From positions 27,757-91,756 of the forward strand of contig NZ_JBFRYC010000013.1 of assembly GCF_040892615.1 (NCBI RefSeq): a DNA stretch of 64,000 nt, read 5' to 3'. This DNA is from Thioclava arctica (GTDB lineage: Bacteria > Pseudomonadota > Alphaproteobacteria > Rhodobacterales > Rhodobacteraceae). This document shows, piece after piece, positions 8,799 through 16,910 of this stretch. A program made the position numbers and the translations under genes. Numbering within the stretch: position 1 is the stretch's first letter; each line of letters opens with the position of its first letter. The notes under the pieces were generated by a model, which was given only the letters and a program-made list of their open reading frames with translations, did not search any database and was not told where the DNA came from.

Positions 8799-9959
8799 AT
8801 GATTCTTTCCGAACTAATCAGCCTTGATGTGCTGCGCGTGATCTGGTGGCTCTTGCTGGGTGTGTTGTTGATCGGCTTCGCGCTGACCGATGGCTTTGAC
8901 CTGGGTGTGGGCGCGTTGCTCCCATTCGTTGGGAAAACCGACACTGAACGTCGTGTAGCGATCAATACGGTCGGCCCGGTCTGGGAGGGCAACCAAGTGT
9001 GGTTCATCCTCGGCGGCGGTGCGATCTTTGCCGCTTGGCCGCCGCTCTACGCGGTCAGCTTCTCGGGTTTCTATCTGGCGATGTTCGCGATTCTTGCCGC
9101 GCTCATCCTACGGCCCGTGGCGTTCAAATACCGCTCCAAGCGTGACGGCCACGCTTGGCGCAACGGATGGGACTGGGCGCTGTTCGTCGGCGGAGCGGTG
9201 CCTGCACTGATCTTCGGCGTGGCAGTGGGCAACGTGCTGCAAGGCGTGCCCTTCCAGTTGAACGATATGTTGATGCCGCTCTATCCGGGCAACTTCTTCA
9301 TCAAGTTCATCTCGCTGCTCAATCCGTTTGCCTTGCTCGCCGGTGTCGTCTCGATTTCGATGCTGATGATGCACGGCGCGGCATGGCTCACGCTGAAAAC
9401 CGAAGGCCCTGTGCAGCTTCGCGCACGGGCAATCGGATCGGTGGCGGGGATGGTGGCCTTTGTCACCTATATCCTCGCAGGTGTCTGGCTTGCCTTTGGG
9501 ATCAAGGGCTACACGATCACCTCTGTCGTGCCCGATAACGGCCCGTCCAACCCGCTATTCTCGACCGTTGAACACGGTGGCAGCTGGTTGTCGGCCTATT
9601 CGGATCGCCCGTGGATCGCGATTGCACCGATCCTTGGCCTGCTGGGCATCGCGCTGGCCACGATGGGGCTGCGTGCGGGTCGCGAAGGCTCGACACTGCT
9701 ACTGTCGAAACTGGGTATCTTCGGGGTGATTTCATCGGTCGGTCTGACGATGTTCCCGTTCATTCTGCCCAGCTCGATTCAACCCGATGCATCGCTCACT
9801 GTCTGGGACGCGTCGTCCTCGCAGCAAACGCTGTTCGTCATGCTCGTCGTCACGGTCATCTTCATGCCGCTCATTCTCGCCTACACTGCCTGGGTTTATA
9901 AGGTTCTGTGGGGCAAGGTGACGGCCGAAGAGGTCGAAAGCGACAGCCATTCCTACTGA
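8799..9959 (+). CDS. cydB: Cytochrome bd ubiquinol oxidase subunit II
   Basis: Membrane partner of CydA, 386 residues, with about nine transmembrane helices. Family landmarks include ALTDGFDLGVGALLPF in the first helix and GPVWEGNQVWFILGGGA next. It starts four bases after the cydA stop with GGAGTAAG as ribosome site; the upstream in-frame ATG at 8742 lies inside cydA and is not needed. CydX follows after 14 bases. Confidence 0.97.
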   Translation: MILSELISLDVLRVIWWLLLGVLLIGFALTDGFDLGVGALLPFVGKTDTERRVAINTVGPVWEGNQVWFILGGGAIFAAWPPLYAVSFSGFYLAMFAILAALILRPVAFKYRSKRDGHAWRNGWDWALFVGGAVPALIFGVAVGNVLQGVPFQLNDMLMPLYPGNFFIKFISLLNPFALLAGVVSISMLMMHGAAWLTLKTEGPVQLRARAIGSVAGMVAFVTYILAGVWLAFGIKGYTITSVVPDNGPSNPLFSTVEHGGSWLSAYSDRPWIAIAPILGLLGIALATMGLRAGREGSTLLLSKLGIFGVISSVGLTMFPFILPSSIQPDASLTVWDASSSQQTLFVMLVVTVIFMPLILAYTAWVYKVLWGKVTAEEVESDSHSY

Positions 9960-9973
9960 GAGGAGACCAAGTT

Positions 9974-10093
9974 ATGTGGTATTTCGCATGGATCCTCGGG
10001 CTTCCACTGGCCGCGCTGATTGCGGTGGCCAATGCGATGTGGCTCGAGATGCAGAACGATCGCAAATTCGCGGGTGAATCCGAGACCGACTGA
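9974..10093 (+). CDS. cydX: CydX, small third subunit of the bd oxidase
   Basis: A 39-residue single-helix membrane protein beginning MWYFAWILGLPL, nearly identical at its N-terminus to E. coli CydX. CydX packs against CydA and stabilises the haems. AGGAGA sits directly upstream, and the gene closes the cydABX operon before a terminator. Such short genes are often missed in annotation. Confidence 0.92.
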   Translation: MWYFAWILGLPLAALIAVANAMWLEMQNDRKFAGESETD

Positions 10094-10120
10094 TCTTGCC
10101 TCACGCGTGTGACTAAACGA

Positions 10121-10147
10121 AGGCCGCTCCCAACCGGGGCGGCCTTT
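10121..10147 (+). terminator. Terminator of the cydABX operon
   Basis: AGGCCGCTCC (10121-10130) pairs with GGGGCGGCCT (10136-10145) with one wobble and a CAACC loop, followed by TT. Confidence 0.75.
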
Positions 10148-10339
10148 GCGATTCCCCCCTCAAGGCGACGTTACGGCAGGCCATCCGGCGCGATAGCGCA
10201 AACAGTCGTCAAGACGTGACGTCCGACGCCCAAAAGTGACGTTTTACCCCTGTCCCTTGGGCGCTTGCTCTTGTAACAAAATTACCGAACGAACCTGTCC
10301 GCCCGCAACAGGCGGACCCATGATTAGGGAGACACGCCG

Positions 10340-11098
10340 ATGAAGGTCCTGGTGCCGGTGAAGCGCGTGATCGACTATAACGTGAAAGCCCGTGTGAAAG
10401 CGGATGGCAGCGGTGTCGATCTAGCCAATGTCAAAATGTCGATGAACCCCTTTGACGAGATTGCCGTCGAAGAGGCGATCCGTCTGAAAGAAAAAGGGGC
10501 CGTCGAAGAGATCGTCGTGGTCTCGATCGGCGTCAAGCAGGCGCAGGAAACGCTGCGCACGGCGCTGGCGATGGGCGCGGATCGCGCGATCCTTGTCGTG
10601 GCTGCCGATGATGTGCACCAAGACATCGAACCGCTGGCCGTGGCGAAAATCCTCGCCAAGATCGTCGAGGAAGAGGCCCCCAAGATGGTCATCCTTGGCA
10701 AGCAAGCGATCGACAATGATATGAATGCGACCGGTCAGATGCTGGCCGCGCTGCTGGGCTGGGGTCAGGCGACCTTCGCCAGCGAAGTCGTGGTTGAGGG
10801 CGAGGCGGCGAAAGTCACCCGCGAAATCGACGGCGGCTTGCAGACGATCGAGGTGAAACTGCCCGCGATCGTGACGACCGATTTGCGTCTGAACGAGCCG
10901 CGCTATGCCTCGCTGCCCAATATCATGAAGGCCAAGAAAAAGCCGCTCGAAGAAAAAACCGCCGCCGATTACGGCGTCGATGTCACCCCGCGCCTGTCGG
11001 TGGTGAAGGTCGCAGAGCCTGCGGGCCGGTCGGCTGGCATCAAGGTGGGCTCGGTCGATGAGCTGGTGGCGAAATTGAAAGAAGCGGGGGTCGTGTGA
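10340..11098 (+). CDS. etfB: Electron transfer flavoprotein beta subunit
   Basis: The 252-residue beta subunit of ETF, the soluble FAD/AMP heterodimer that collects electrons from acyl-CoA dehydrogenases and passes them to ETF-ubiquinone oxidoreductase. It starts MKVLVPVKRVIDYN, and carries the recognition-loop region LRTALAMGADRAI and the AMP-binding stretch LGKQAIDNDMNATGQMLAA. GGGAGA lies before the ATG. The stop (TGA, 11096-11098) shares its last base with the start of etfA, indicating coupled translation. Confidence 0.96.
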   Translation: MKVLVPVKRVIDYNVKARVKADGSGVDLANVKMSMNPFDEIAVEEAIRLKEKGAVEEIVVVSIGVKQAQETLRTALAMGADRAILVVAADDVHQDIEPLAVAKILAKIVEEEAPKMVILGKQAIDNDMNATGQMLAALLGWGQATFASEVVVEGEAAKVTREIDGGLQTIEVKLPAIVTTDLRLNEPRYASLPNIMKAKKKPLEEKTAADYGVDVTPRLSVVKVAEPAGRSAGIKVGSVDELVAKLKEAGVV

Positions 11099-12024
11099 TG
11101 GCTGTTCTTCTGATTGCGGAAACCCATGGGGCCGATCTGGCCACTGACGCGACCGCCAAGGCGGTGACCGCCGCCAAGGCGATGGGCGACGTGACCGTTC
11201 TGGTCGCAGGCTCGGGCATCTCTGGTGCGGCTGATGCGGCGGCGAAACTGGACGGCGTGGCAAAGGTTCTCAAGGCCGATGAAGCGGCTTACGCGCATGG
11301 TCTGGCAGAACCGCTGGCCGATCTGATCGTTTCGCTCGCGGGCGATTTCAGCCATATCGTGGCGCCGGCCACGGCGAGCGCCAAGAACGTGATGCCGCGC
11401 GTCGCGGCTTTGCTGGACGTGATGGTGATCTCGGATATTTCTGCCGTGGTCGATGCCGATACGTTCGAGCGCCCGATCTATGCTGGCAACGCGATGCAGA
11501 CGGTGAAATCGTCTGACAAAATCAAGGTCGTAACGGTGCGCACCTCGACCTTTGATGCGGCAGGCGATGGTGGCGCGGCCTCGGTCGCGGATGCGGCGGG
11601 TGCAGGTGACAAAGGTCTGTCGTCCTGGGTCGAGGATAAGGTTGCCGAGAGCGATCGTCCGGAACTCACCTCGGCCAAGATCGTCGTGTCGGGTGGTCGT
11701 GGCGTTGGCTCGGAAGAGGATTTCCGGATCATCGAAGCGCTGGCTGACAAGCTGGGAGCAGCCGTTGGCGCCTCGCGCGCAGCTGTCGATTCGGGCTTTG
11801 CGCCCAACGACTGGCAGGTCGGTCAGACCGGCAAGGTCGTGGCACCCGATCTTTATGTTGCAGTCGGCATTTCGGGCGCGATCCAGCACCTTGCCGGCAT
11901 GAAAGACAGCAAGATCATCGTCGCAATCAACAAAGACGAAGAAGCGCCGATCTTTCAGGTCGCCGATTTCGGATTGGTTGCCGATCTGTTTGACGCGGTG
12001 CCGGAATTGACCAGCAAGCTTTGA
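11098..12024 (+). CDS. etfA: Electron transfer flavoprotein alpha subunit
   Basis: FAD-binding alpha subunit of ETF, 308 residues. The C-terminal FAD domain shows LVVSGGRGV-like IVVSGGRGVGSEEDF, then GQTGKVVAPDLYVAVGISG and INKDEEAPIFQVADFG, all family hallmarks. The start is the ATG at 11098 overlapping the etfB stop by one base; a GTG one codon earlier is possible but less likely. A terminator hairpin follows at 12064. Confidence 0.96.
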   Translation: MAVLLIAETHGADLATDATAKAVTAAKAMGDVTVLVAGSGISGAADAAAKLDGVAKVLKADEAAYAHGLAEPLADLIVSLAGDFSHIVAPATASAKNVMPRVAALLDVMVISDISAVVDADTFERPIYAGNAMQTVKSSDKIKVVTVRTSTFDAAGDGGAASVADAAGAGDKGLSSWVEDKVAESDRPELTSAKIVVSGGRGVGSEEDFRIIEALADKLGAAVGASRAAVDSGFAPNDWQVGQTGKVVAPDLYVAVGISGAIQHLAGMKDSKIIVAINKDEEAPIFQVADFGLVADLFDAVPELTSKL

Positions 12025-12063
12025 GGGCGCAGAGGCGCGGCCTCGGCGAACGCATATTTTCAA

Positions 12064-12096
12064 AAGGGGCTGGGATTTTCCCGGCCCCTTGTTTTT
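12064..12096 (+). terminator. Terminator after etfBA
   Basis: AAGGGGCTGGGA (12064-12075) pairs with the CCCGGCCCCTT arm around a TTTT loop and is followed by GTTTTT. Its position between convergent genes suggests it may also end the opposite transcript. Confidence 0.75.
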
Positions 12097-12104
12097 GCCC
12101 GGCG

Positions 12105-12926
12105 TTACAGCAAGCGGCGCACCACCGGGGCCAACGCCTCGGCAATCTCGGAATGCACCATCGGGCCGGGCAACATTTGCGCTGCGGGCTCTTCCATCGC
12201 AGCGAAATGCATCCCCGACGTTCCCGCACTGCGCGCCATAATCGAGGGTTCGACCCGCACCACCTCATCCGCGAAAGGACGCAGTTCATCGACCATGGCG
12301 GCCGTCACCAGCAATGGCTCTGCCCCCAGCGGGTCTTGGTGGCCGCGGGGGCGATATTCGCCCAGCCAAAGCAAGACCTTATGCCCCTCGATGCAATCCA
12401 AAAGAGCACGCATGCGTAGCCCCCAAGCAATGCGCAACTCGTCTATCAACGCCTCAAACTTGTCAGGCTCGCGTGTCTTGAGCGCCGTCAGCATGTGGCG
12501 CGTAAAATTGAACTCGGTGAAATCGACTCCGCGAAAGATCGATCGCATCAGGCTTGAAGCGCGCAAAAACCGATCATTGCGGCGCGGATGAACCGCATAA
12601 AAGCGGTTCGACATATTCTGCGCGCCCATCAGTTGCACCACGTTCAAACGTGCCGCACGCGAGGCTTCCACGATCTGGGGTTCATTGACGAACACATCCG
12701 CACCCGCATTCATATAGCCGAAATTCACAACCGGCAGACCAAGCCGTTCTTCCAAAAGCGTGGGCCATGGATTGGTCACGAATTTCCCGTAGGTTTCCGT
12801 GCCGCCAAGTGCGGCAACATATTCCCCCGTAAGCGAGCGGCACGGGCCGCGAAACAACAGTTTGGACTTCCCGTAGCGGCACGGAAAGTAGTCAAGGGCG
12901 CCATCGCCCGCATATTCGAAAGCCAT
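12105..12926 (-). CDS. DUF6473-family protein of unknown function
   Basis: A 273-residue soluble protein without signal peptide. It resembles a group found mainly in Rhodobacterales (I recall it as DUF6473), with the conserved opening GDGALDYFPCRYGKSKLLFRG and LGGTETYGKFV. Function is not known. The G-G-T-E-T-Y-G-K-F block and the later VNFGYMNAG are reminiscent of SGNH/GDSL-like folds, but I cannot identify a catalytic triad. It lies between etfA (convergent) and the dehydrogenase (divergent), with 155 bases of promoter space upstream. Confidence 0.75.
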   Translation of the reverse strand: MAFEYAGDGALDYFPCRYGKSKLLFRGPCRSLTGEYVAALGGTETYGKFVTNPWPTLLEERLGLPVVNFGYMNAGADVFVNEPQIVEASRAARLNVVQLMGAQNMSNRFYAVHPRRNDRFLRASSLMRSIFRGVDFTEFNFTRHMLTALKTREPDKFEALIDELRIAWGLRMRALLDCIEGHKVLLWLGEYRPRGHQDPLGAEPLLVTAAMVDELRPFADEVVRVEPSIMARSAGTSGMHFAAMEEPAAQMLPGPMVHSEIAEALAPVVRRLL

Positions 12927-13081
12927 TTATCCCACCTTACATCTATTCGACTCACCCAAAGCCAACTTGCCTTGAAACACTTCACAAACGGTTATTGAGA
13001 AAATGCGCGCTATCTCGTTGCGCCCCTTGCACGGGGGCGCTGGCCGCGTATGGTCAAGGCGGTTTCTTGAAAGGGCAGAAC

Positions 13082-13957
13082 ATGACGATTGAAACGGTCG
13101 GCATCGTAGGGGCGGGACAGATGGGCAACGGGATTGCGCATGTCTTCGCACTGGCAGGCTATGAGGTGCTGCTCAACGATATCAATGCGGATGCTTTGGA
13201 AAAGGCGCTGGCGGTGATTGGCAAGAACCTTGATCGTCAGGTGTCACGCGAAAAGATCAGCCAAGCCGACCGTGATGCGGCGATGGCGCGGATCAAGACG
13301 ACAACAAAGCTGATTGAACTTGGCCCGACCGATCTGGTGATCGAGGCCGCGACCGAACGCGAGACCGTGAAGCAGGCGATTTTCGAAGATCTGCTGCCCC
13401 ATCTCAAGCCCACGACGATTCTGACGTCGAACACCTCGTCGATCTCGATTACGCGGCTAGCATCGCGCACCGATCGGCCAGAGAAATTCATGGGGTTCCA
13501 CTTTATGAACCCGGTTCCCGTGATGCAGCTTGTTGAGCTGATCCGAGGCATCGCGACCGATAAAGAAACCTATGAGACCTTGTTGGCTGTCGTTGACAAA
13601 CTGGGCAAAACGGCCGCCTCGGCCGAAGATTTCCCCGCCTTCATCGTCAACCGCATCTTGATGCCGATGATCAATGAGGCGGTCTATGTGCTGTATGAAG
13701 GGGTGGGCAATGTCCGCTCGATTGATGAATCGCTGAAGTTGGGCGCGAACCATCCGATGGGGCCGCTGGAACTGGCCGATTTCATCGGGCTCGACACCTG
13801 TCTGGCGATCATGAACGTGCTTCATGACGGGTTGGCCGATACGAAATACCGTCCTTGCCCGCTGCTGACAAAATATGTCGAGGCTGGCTGGCTTGGGCGC
13901 AAAACCGGGCGCGGATTTTACGACTATCGCGGCGAGGTGCCGGTGCCCACGCGCTAA
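13082..13957 (+). CDS. 3-hydroxybutyryl-CoA dehydrogenase
   Basis: NAD-dependent dehydrogenase converting 3-hydroxybutyryl-CoA to acetoacetyl-CoA in fatty-acid/butyrate or polyhydroxybutyrate metabolism. The 291-residue protein has the Rossmann motif GIVGAGQMGNGIAHVFA at residues 6-22. Active-site features follow: SNTSS (Ser), FHFMNPVPVM (His and Asn) and the glutamate in between. The C-terminal domain contains NRILMPMINEAVYVLYEGV and NHPMGPLELADFIGLD. Start chosen at ATG 13082 (AAAGGGC upstream) because the Rossmann strand must begin near residue 5; the earlier in-frame ATG at 12995 adds 29 unlikely residues. Neighbouring etfBA supports a role in acyl-CoA oxidation. Confidence 0.93.
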   Translation: MTIETVGIVGAGQMGNGIAHVFALAGYEVLLNDINADALEKALAVIGKNLDRQVSREKISQADRDAAMARIKTTTKLIELGPTDLVIEAATERETVKQAIFEDLLPHLKPTTILTSNTSSISITRLASRTDRPEKFMGFHFMNPVPVMQLVELIRGIATDKETYETLLAVVDKLGKTAASAEDFPAFIVNRILMPMINEAVYVLYEGVGNVRSIDESLKLGANHPMGPLELADFIGLDTCLAIMNVLHDGLADTKYRPCPLLTKYVEAGWLGRKTGRGFYDYRGEVPVPTR

Positions 13958-13999
13958 ACGACGGGCAGTCTGCGCTGTCGCTTGCAACGGCGCCTTGGC

Positions 14000-14854
14000 C
14001 TAGAGCCGCAGCGTCTCTTCTCGCAGATCGGCAAGGAATTTGCGTGGGTTTCCCAGCGCTTCCCCGATCTCTTCGGCGGTTTTCGCCGGGCCAATCACAG
14101 GATGCTGCGGTTTGTAGAGCGCGCGCTTGATTTCATAGAGCAGCAACCCTTGGCGCACCGTCGCGCTCAGCTTGTTGGCGATCTGATAGGCGCGCGAGTT
14201 CTTGCCCGGGAAATGGATCGGCACGACCGAGGCCCCCGAGCGCGCCAGCATTTTGGCAGTGAAGGGGTTCCATTCCTGCTCAATCACCGGGCCGAAAAGC
14301 GTTTCGGAATGGGCAACCTGACCGGCGGGGAACAGCACGACGACACCGCCACGTTTGAGCTGCGCCATGCAGGCCGCGCGCATCTTGAGACTGTCCTCGC
14401 GGGCGTTTTGCTCATGCGGGAAGGGCACTGGCAGCATGTATTGCTCAATTTCCGGAATGCCGGTCAAAAGCGAGCGCGTCAGGATCAGATAATCATCGCG
14501 CACCTGCCCGATCAAATAGGCAAGCACCATGCCATCCACCAAGCCGTGGGGGTGATTGGCAACCACAACCAGCGGCCCCTCTTTCGGGATATTGGCGATC
14601 TGTTCGGGCGGCGTCGTCACCTTGATCCCCATGATATCAAGCGCTTGTGGCCAAAAATCATGCCCGGTTGGGGCGCCGCGTTTTTCAAATTTCCGGATCA
14701 GATACAGCAAATACGCCTTGGCGGTCATCCATTCGAGAAACCGTATAGTTCCCACCTTGAACGGATTTGTAAACGTCCCGGCATAAGACAGCCGGCGCTT
14801 ATCATAGACTTTGGTTTGCGCTTGATCTGCGGTGAATTTGACCTGCTCATCCAC
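14000..14854 (-). CDS. PlsC-type lysophospholipid acyltransferase family protein
   Basis: A 284-residue acyltransferase that probably transfers acyl chains to a lysophospholipid or ornithine-lipid type acceptor. The catalytic block is NHPHGLVDG, an H-x5-D spacing like the NHPFGILDG of hemolysin-type acyltransferases rather than the usual H-x4-D. Block III is seen as LFPAGQVAHSE. No clear membrane helix, so it is likely a peripheral inner-face enzyme. The real substrate cannot be read from sequence. It lies 27 bases downstream of the HPr gene on the same strand, so it may be the tail of that operon. Confidence 0.8.
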   Translation of the reverse strand: MDEQVKFTADQAQTKVYDKRRLSYAGTFTNPFKVGTIRFLEWMTAKAYLLYLIRKFEKRGAPTGHDFWPQALDIMGIKVTTPPEQIANIPKEGPLVVVANHPHGLVDGMVLAYLIGQVRDDYLILTRSLLTGIPEIEQYMLPVPFPHEQNAREDSLKMRAACMAQLKRGGVVVLFPAGQVAHSETLFGPVIEQEWNPFTAKMLARSGASVVPIHFPGKNSRAYQIANKLSATVRQGLLLYEIKRALYKPQHPVIGPAKTAEEIGEALGNPRKFLADLREETLRL

Positions 14855-14881
14855 GATATGGACCTCTCGGTTCCGAGCGGG

Positions 14882-15154
14882 TTACATGCCTTCGCCGAAC
14901 TTGTCCTCAACCAGCGCCTGCAGCGCATTGGCGAGTTTTTCGGCGTCGGCCCCGCGTGTCGTGACCTCAATACTGGTTCCGCGAGAGGCTGCCAACATCA
15001 AAAGTCCCATGATCGAGTCGCCCGAAACGCTTTGGCCATCCTTCATCACCAGTGCTGAGGCGTCATGGGCCTCAACAACTTCAACAAATCGCGCCGAGGC
15101 ACGGGCATGCAAGCCCTTTTCATTCACAATTTCTAGGCGACGGGTCACGGACAT
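14882..15154 (-). CDS. HPr-family phosphocarrier protein
   Basis: A 90-residue phosphocarrier. The phosphorylated histidine is His16 in KGLHARAS, and the regulatory serine is Ser47 in GDSIMG, the site an HPr kinase/phosphatase would modify. The 5' end overlaps the EIIA gene. With EIIA, HprK and RapZ it forms the regulatory PTS branch of alphaproteobacteria, which lacks sugar permeases. Enzyme I is not in the window. Confidence 0.93.
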   Translation of the reverse strand: MSVTRRLEIVNEKGLHARASARFVEVVEAHDASALVMKDGQSVSGDSIMGLLMLAASRGTSIEVTTRGADAEKLANALQALVEDKFGEGM

Positions 15155-15552
15155 TTGGCCCGCGCCTCTCGCAAATTGTAACTATTGATATATTTGCGGC
15201 CCGCATCCAGCGCGGCTTCAACTGCGGCATGTACGTTTAAACTGCGCGATTTCGCCAATTTGATCAGAAGGGGCAGATTGGCACCGTAGATGATTTCACG
15301 GCCATTCTGTTCGCACGCCAGCAGCGACAAGTTTGACGGTGATCCCCCAAACATATCGGTCACCACGACAACCCCCTCGCCCAAGTCAACGGCATCGGCG
15401 GCATCGCGAATTTCTGCCTGTTTTCGGGCGCGATCATGATCGTCCTCAATGGTGATCGCGCGGATGCCATTTTGCGGCCCCACGACATGTTCAACCGCCG
15501 CGAGATACTCCCGCGCAAGCCCCCCATGTGCCACGATCACGATCCCGATCAC
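15145..15552 (-). CDS. PTS EIIA component of the mannose (ManX/EIIA-Man) family
   Basis: A 135-residue cytosolic phosphoacceptor with His9 in MIGIVIVAHGGLA as the phosphorylation site and TDMFGGSPSN, typical of the EIIA-Man fold. There is no EIIB/C/D partner nearby, so its role is regulatory. Its start overlaps the rapZ stop (ATGA) and its end overlaps the HPr gene, so the genes are tightly coupled. Confidence 0.92.
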   Translation of the reverse strand: MIGIVIVAHGGLAREYLAAVEHVVGPQNGIRAITIEDDHDRARKQAEIRDAADAVDLGEGVVVVTDMFGGSPSNLSLLACEQNGREIIYGANLPLLIKLAKSRSLNVHAAVEAALDAGRKYINSYNLREARAKCP

Positions 15553-16469
15553 GCACGCTCTCCTGTCTTCGATCCTGCCCCGTCGGGCGCTTTACGTTCC
15601 AATTCTCTGTGACGCTTAGACACTTGCCAACCAGCTTCCGCAAGCGCTTTGGCAACGCTTTGCGTCATTGCAACCGAGCGATGTTGCCCGCCTGTGCACC
15701 CAAATCCGATAGACAGATGTGCCTTGCCTTCGGCGACAAAGGCCGGAAGGAGAAACAAAAGCAAATCCATCACCTTAGAGTGAAATTCTTGGTAGCGCGG
15801 ATCACTGGCGACATAGGCGGCGACCGCAGGATCGCGCCCATCAAGGGGGCGCAGCGCGGGCTCCCAATGCGGATTGACGAGAAATCGGCAATCAAACAAC
15901 AAATCCAGCCCGCGCGGTACACCACGTTTATAGCTGAAAGAATGCACCGAAACGGCCAGTTTCTCGATCTTGCCAGTATCAAAGAAACGCCCCAACTCGG
16001 CGCGCAGATCGTGTGGGCTCATCTCTGAGCTGTCGATCAGCACGTCGGCGCGCACCTTGATCGGCGCGAGAATGTCGATTTCTTGCGCAATCCCCGATCC
16101 AGGCGGCTCATCGGGGGACAGCGGATGGCGACGGCGGGTCTCGGAATAGCGCCGCTCCAAAACGTCCGGGCGCGCATCAAGATATAACAGCTCGAGCGTC
16201 AAATTGGGGTCGCGCGTCAATGTGTCGATCAACTCGATCAGCGCCGAGGCCGAAAAATCCCGCCCGCGCACATCAACACCCAAGGCAACCGGGTGGCCAA
16301 TGTGACCCGAAAAAAGCCTTGGGATCAGGCTGAGCGGCAGGTTGACGATTGGCTCATAGCCCAAATCCTCAAGCGCGCCGATCGCCGTGGTGCGCCCAGC
16401 CCCAGACGGGCCAGTTACCAGTACGACGCGCTGGCCAGCCTGCTGTGTCGCCGGGTCTGATCGGGTCAT
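15549..16469 (-). CDS. rapZ: RapZ/YvcJ-family nucleotide-binding RNase adapter
   Basis: A 306-residue P-loop protein. The N-terminal domain has Walker A GPSGAGRT (residues 20-27); the C-terminal domain has the diagnostic GFGCTGGQHRSV. In E. coli RapZ targets the sRNA GlmZ for RNase E cleavage; in alphaproteobacteria the function is less clear. I choose ATG 16469 because it overlaps the hprK stop as ATGA; in-frame ATGs at 16475 and 16493 are alternatives. Fourth gene of the chvI-chvG-hprK-rapZ-EIIA-HPr run. Confidence 0.92.
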   Translation of the reverse strand: MTRSDPATQQAGQRVVLVTGPSGAGRTTAIGALEDLGYEPIVNLPLSLIPRLFSGHIGHPVALGVDVRGRDFSASALIELIDTLTRDPNLTLELLYLDARPDVLERRYSETRRRHPLSPDEPPGSGIAQEIDILAPIKVRADVLIDSSEMSPHDLRAELGRFFDTGKIEKLAVSVHSFSYKRGVPRGLDLLFDCRFLVNPHWEPALRPLDGRDPAVAAYVASDPRYQEFHSKVMDLLLFLLPAFVAEGKAHLSIGFGCTGGQHRSVAMTQSVAKALAEAGWQVSKRHRELERKAPDGAGSKTGERA

Positions 16470-16909
16470 GCCCATCGGCCGCCTTTCAGCCATTGCAAGA
16501 TTGCTACGTCAAAATGGCCATGTTGCACGCGCAGCACAAGAGGCAGTTCGACCCCAAGCACCCTGTCTTTTCGATGGTTTGGAAGGCGTTCGGTCTCAAT
16601 CTCATCCAGATTGACGCATAAAATGATGCGGGCCTGTTCCAATGCCTCGGCACGCAACAGACCCACCGCGCGCGCCTCAATCCGGCCTGCGATCTGAGGC
16701 GGTGCGCTGGCGATCAAATGCCCGTCTTCAACGCTCAGATCGACGCGATCATCTGCGACAAGATGCGCTCCAAACGCCATGAGGCGGAGAGCGAGGAGGG
16801 ATTTACCTGATCCAGAGGGGCCCGTGATCAGAACGCCGCGTTCTGCATCCAGGGCGACAACGCTGGCATGGATGTTGGTACGCGCGATCGACGTGGCACC
16901 CTCCACCAC
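16466..16909 (-). CDS. hprK: HPr kinase/phosphorylase, short alphaproteobacterial form
   Basis: A 147-residue protein consisting of only the C-terminal catalytic domain of HprK/P, against about 310 residues in Firmicutes. Visible are the N-terminal NIHASVVAL, Walker A GPSGSGKS and VADDRV. It phosphorylates the regulatory serine of HPr. It begins one base after the chvG stop and overlaps rapZ by four bases, so it links the two-component system genetically to the PTS. Confidence 0.93.
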   Translation of the reverse strand: MVEGATSIARTNIHASVVALDAERGVLITGPSGSGKSLLALRLMAFGAHLVADDRVDLSVEDGHLIASAPPQIAGRIEARAVGLLRAEALEQARIILCVNLDEIETERLPNHRKDRVLGVELPLVLRVQHGHFDVAILQWLKGGRWA

Positions 16910-16910
16910 A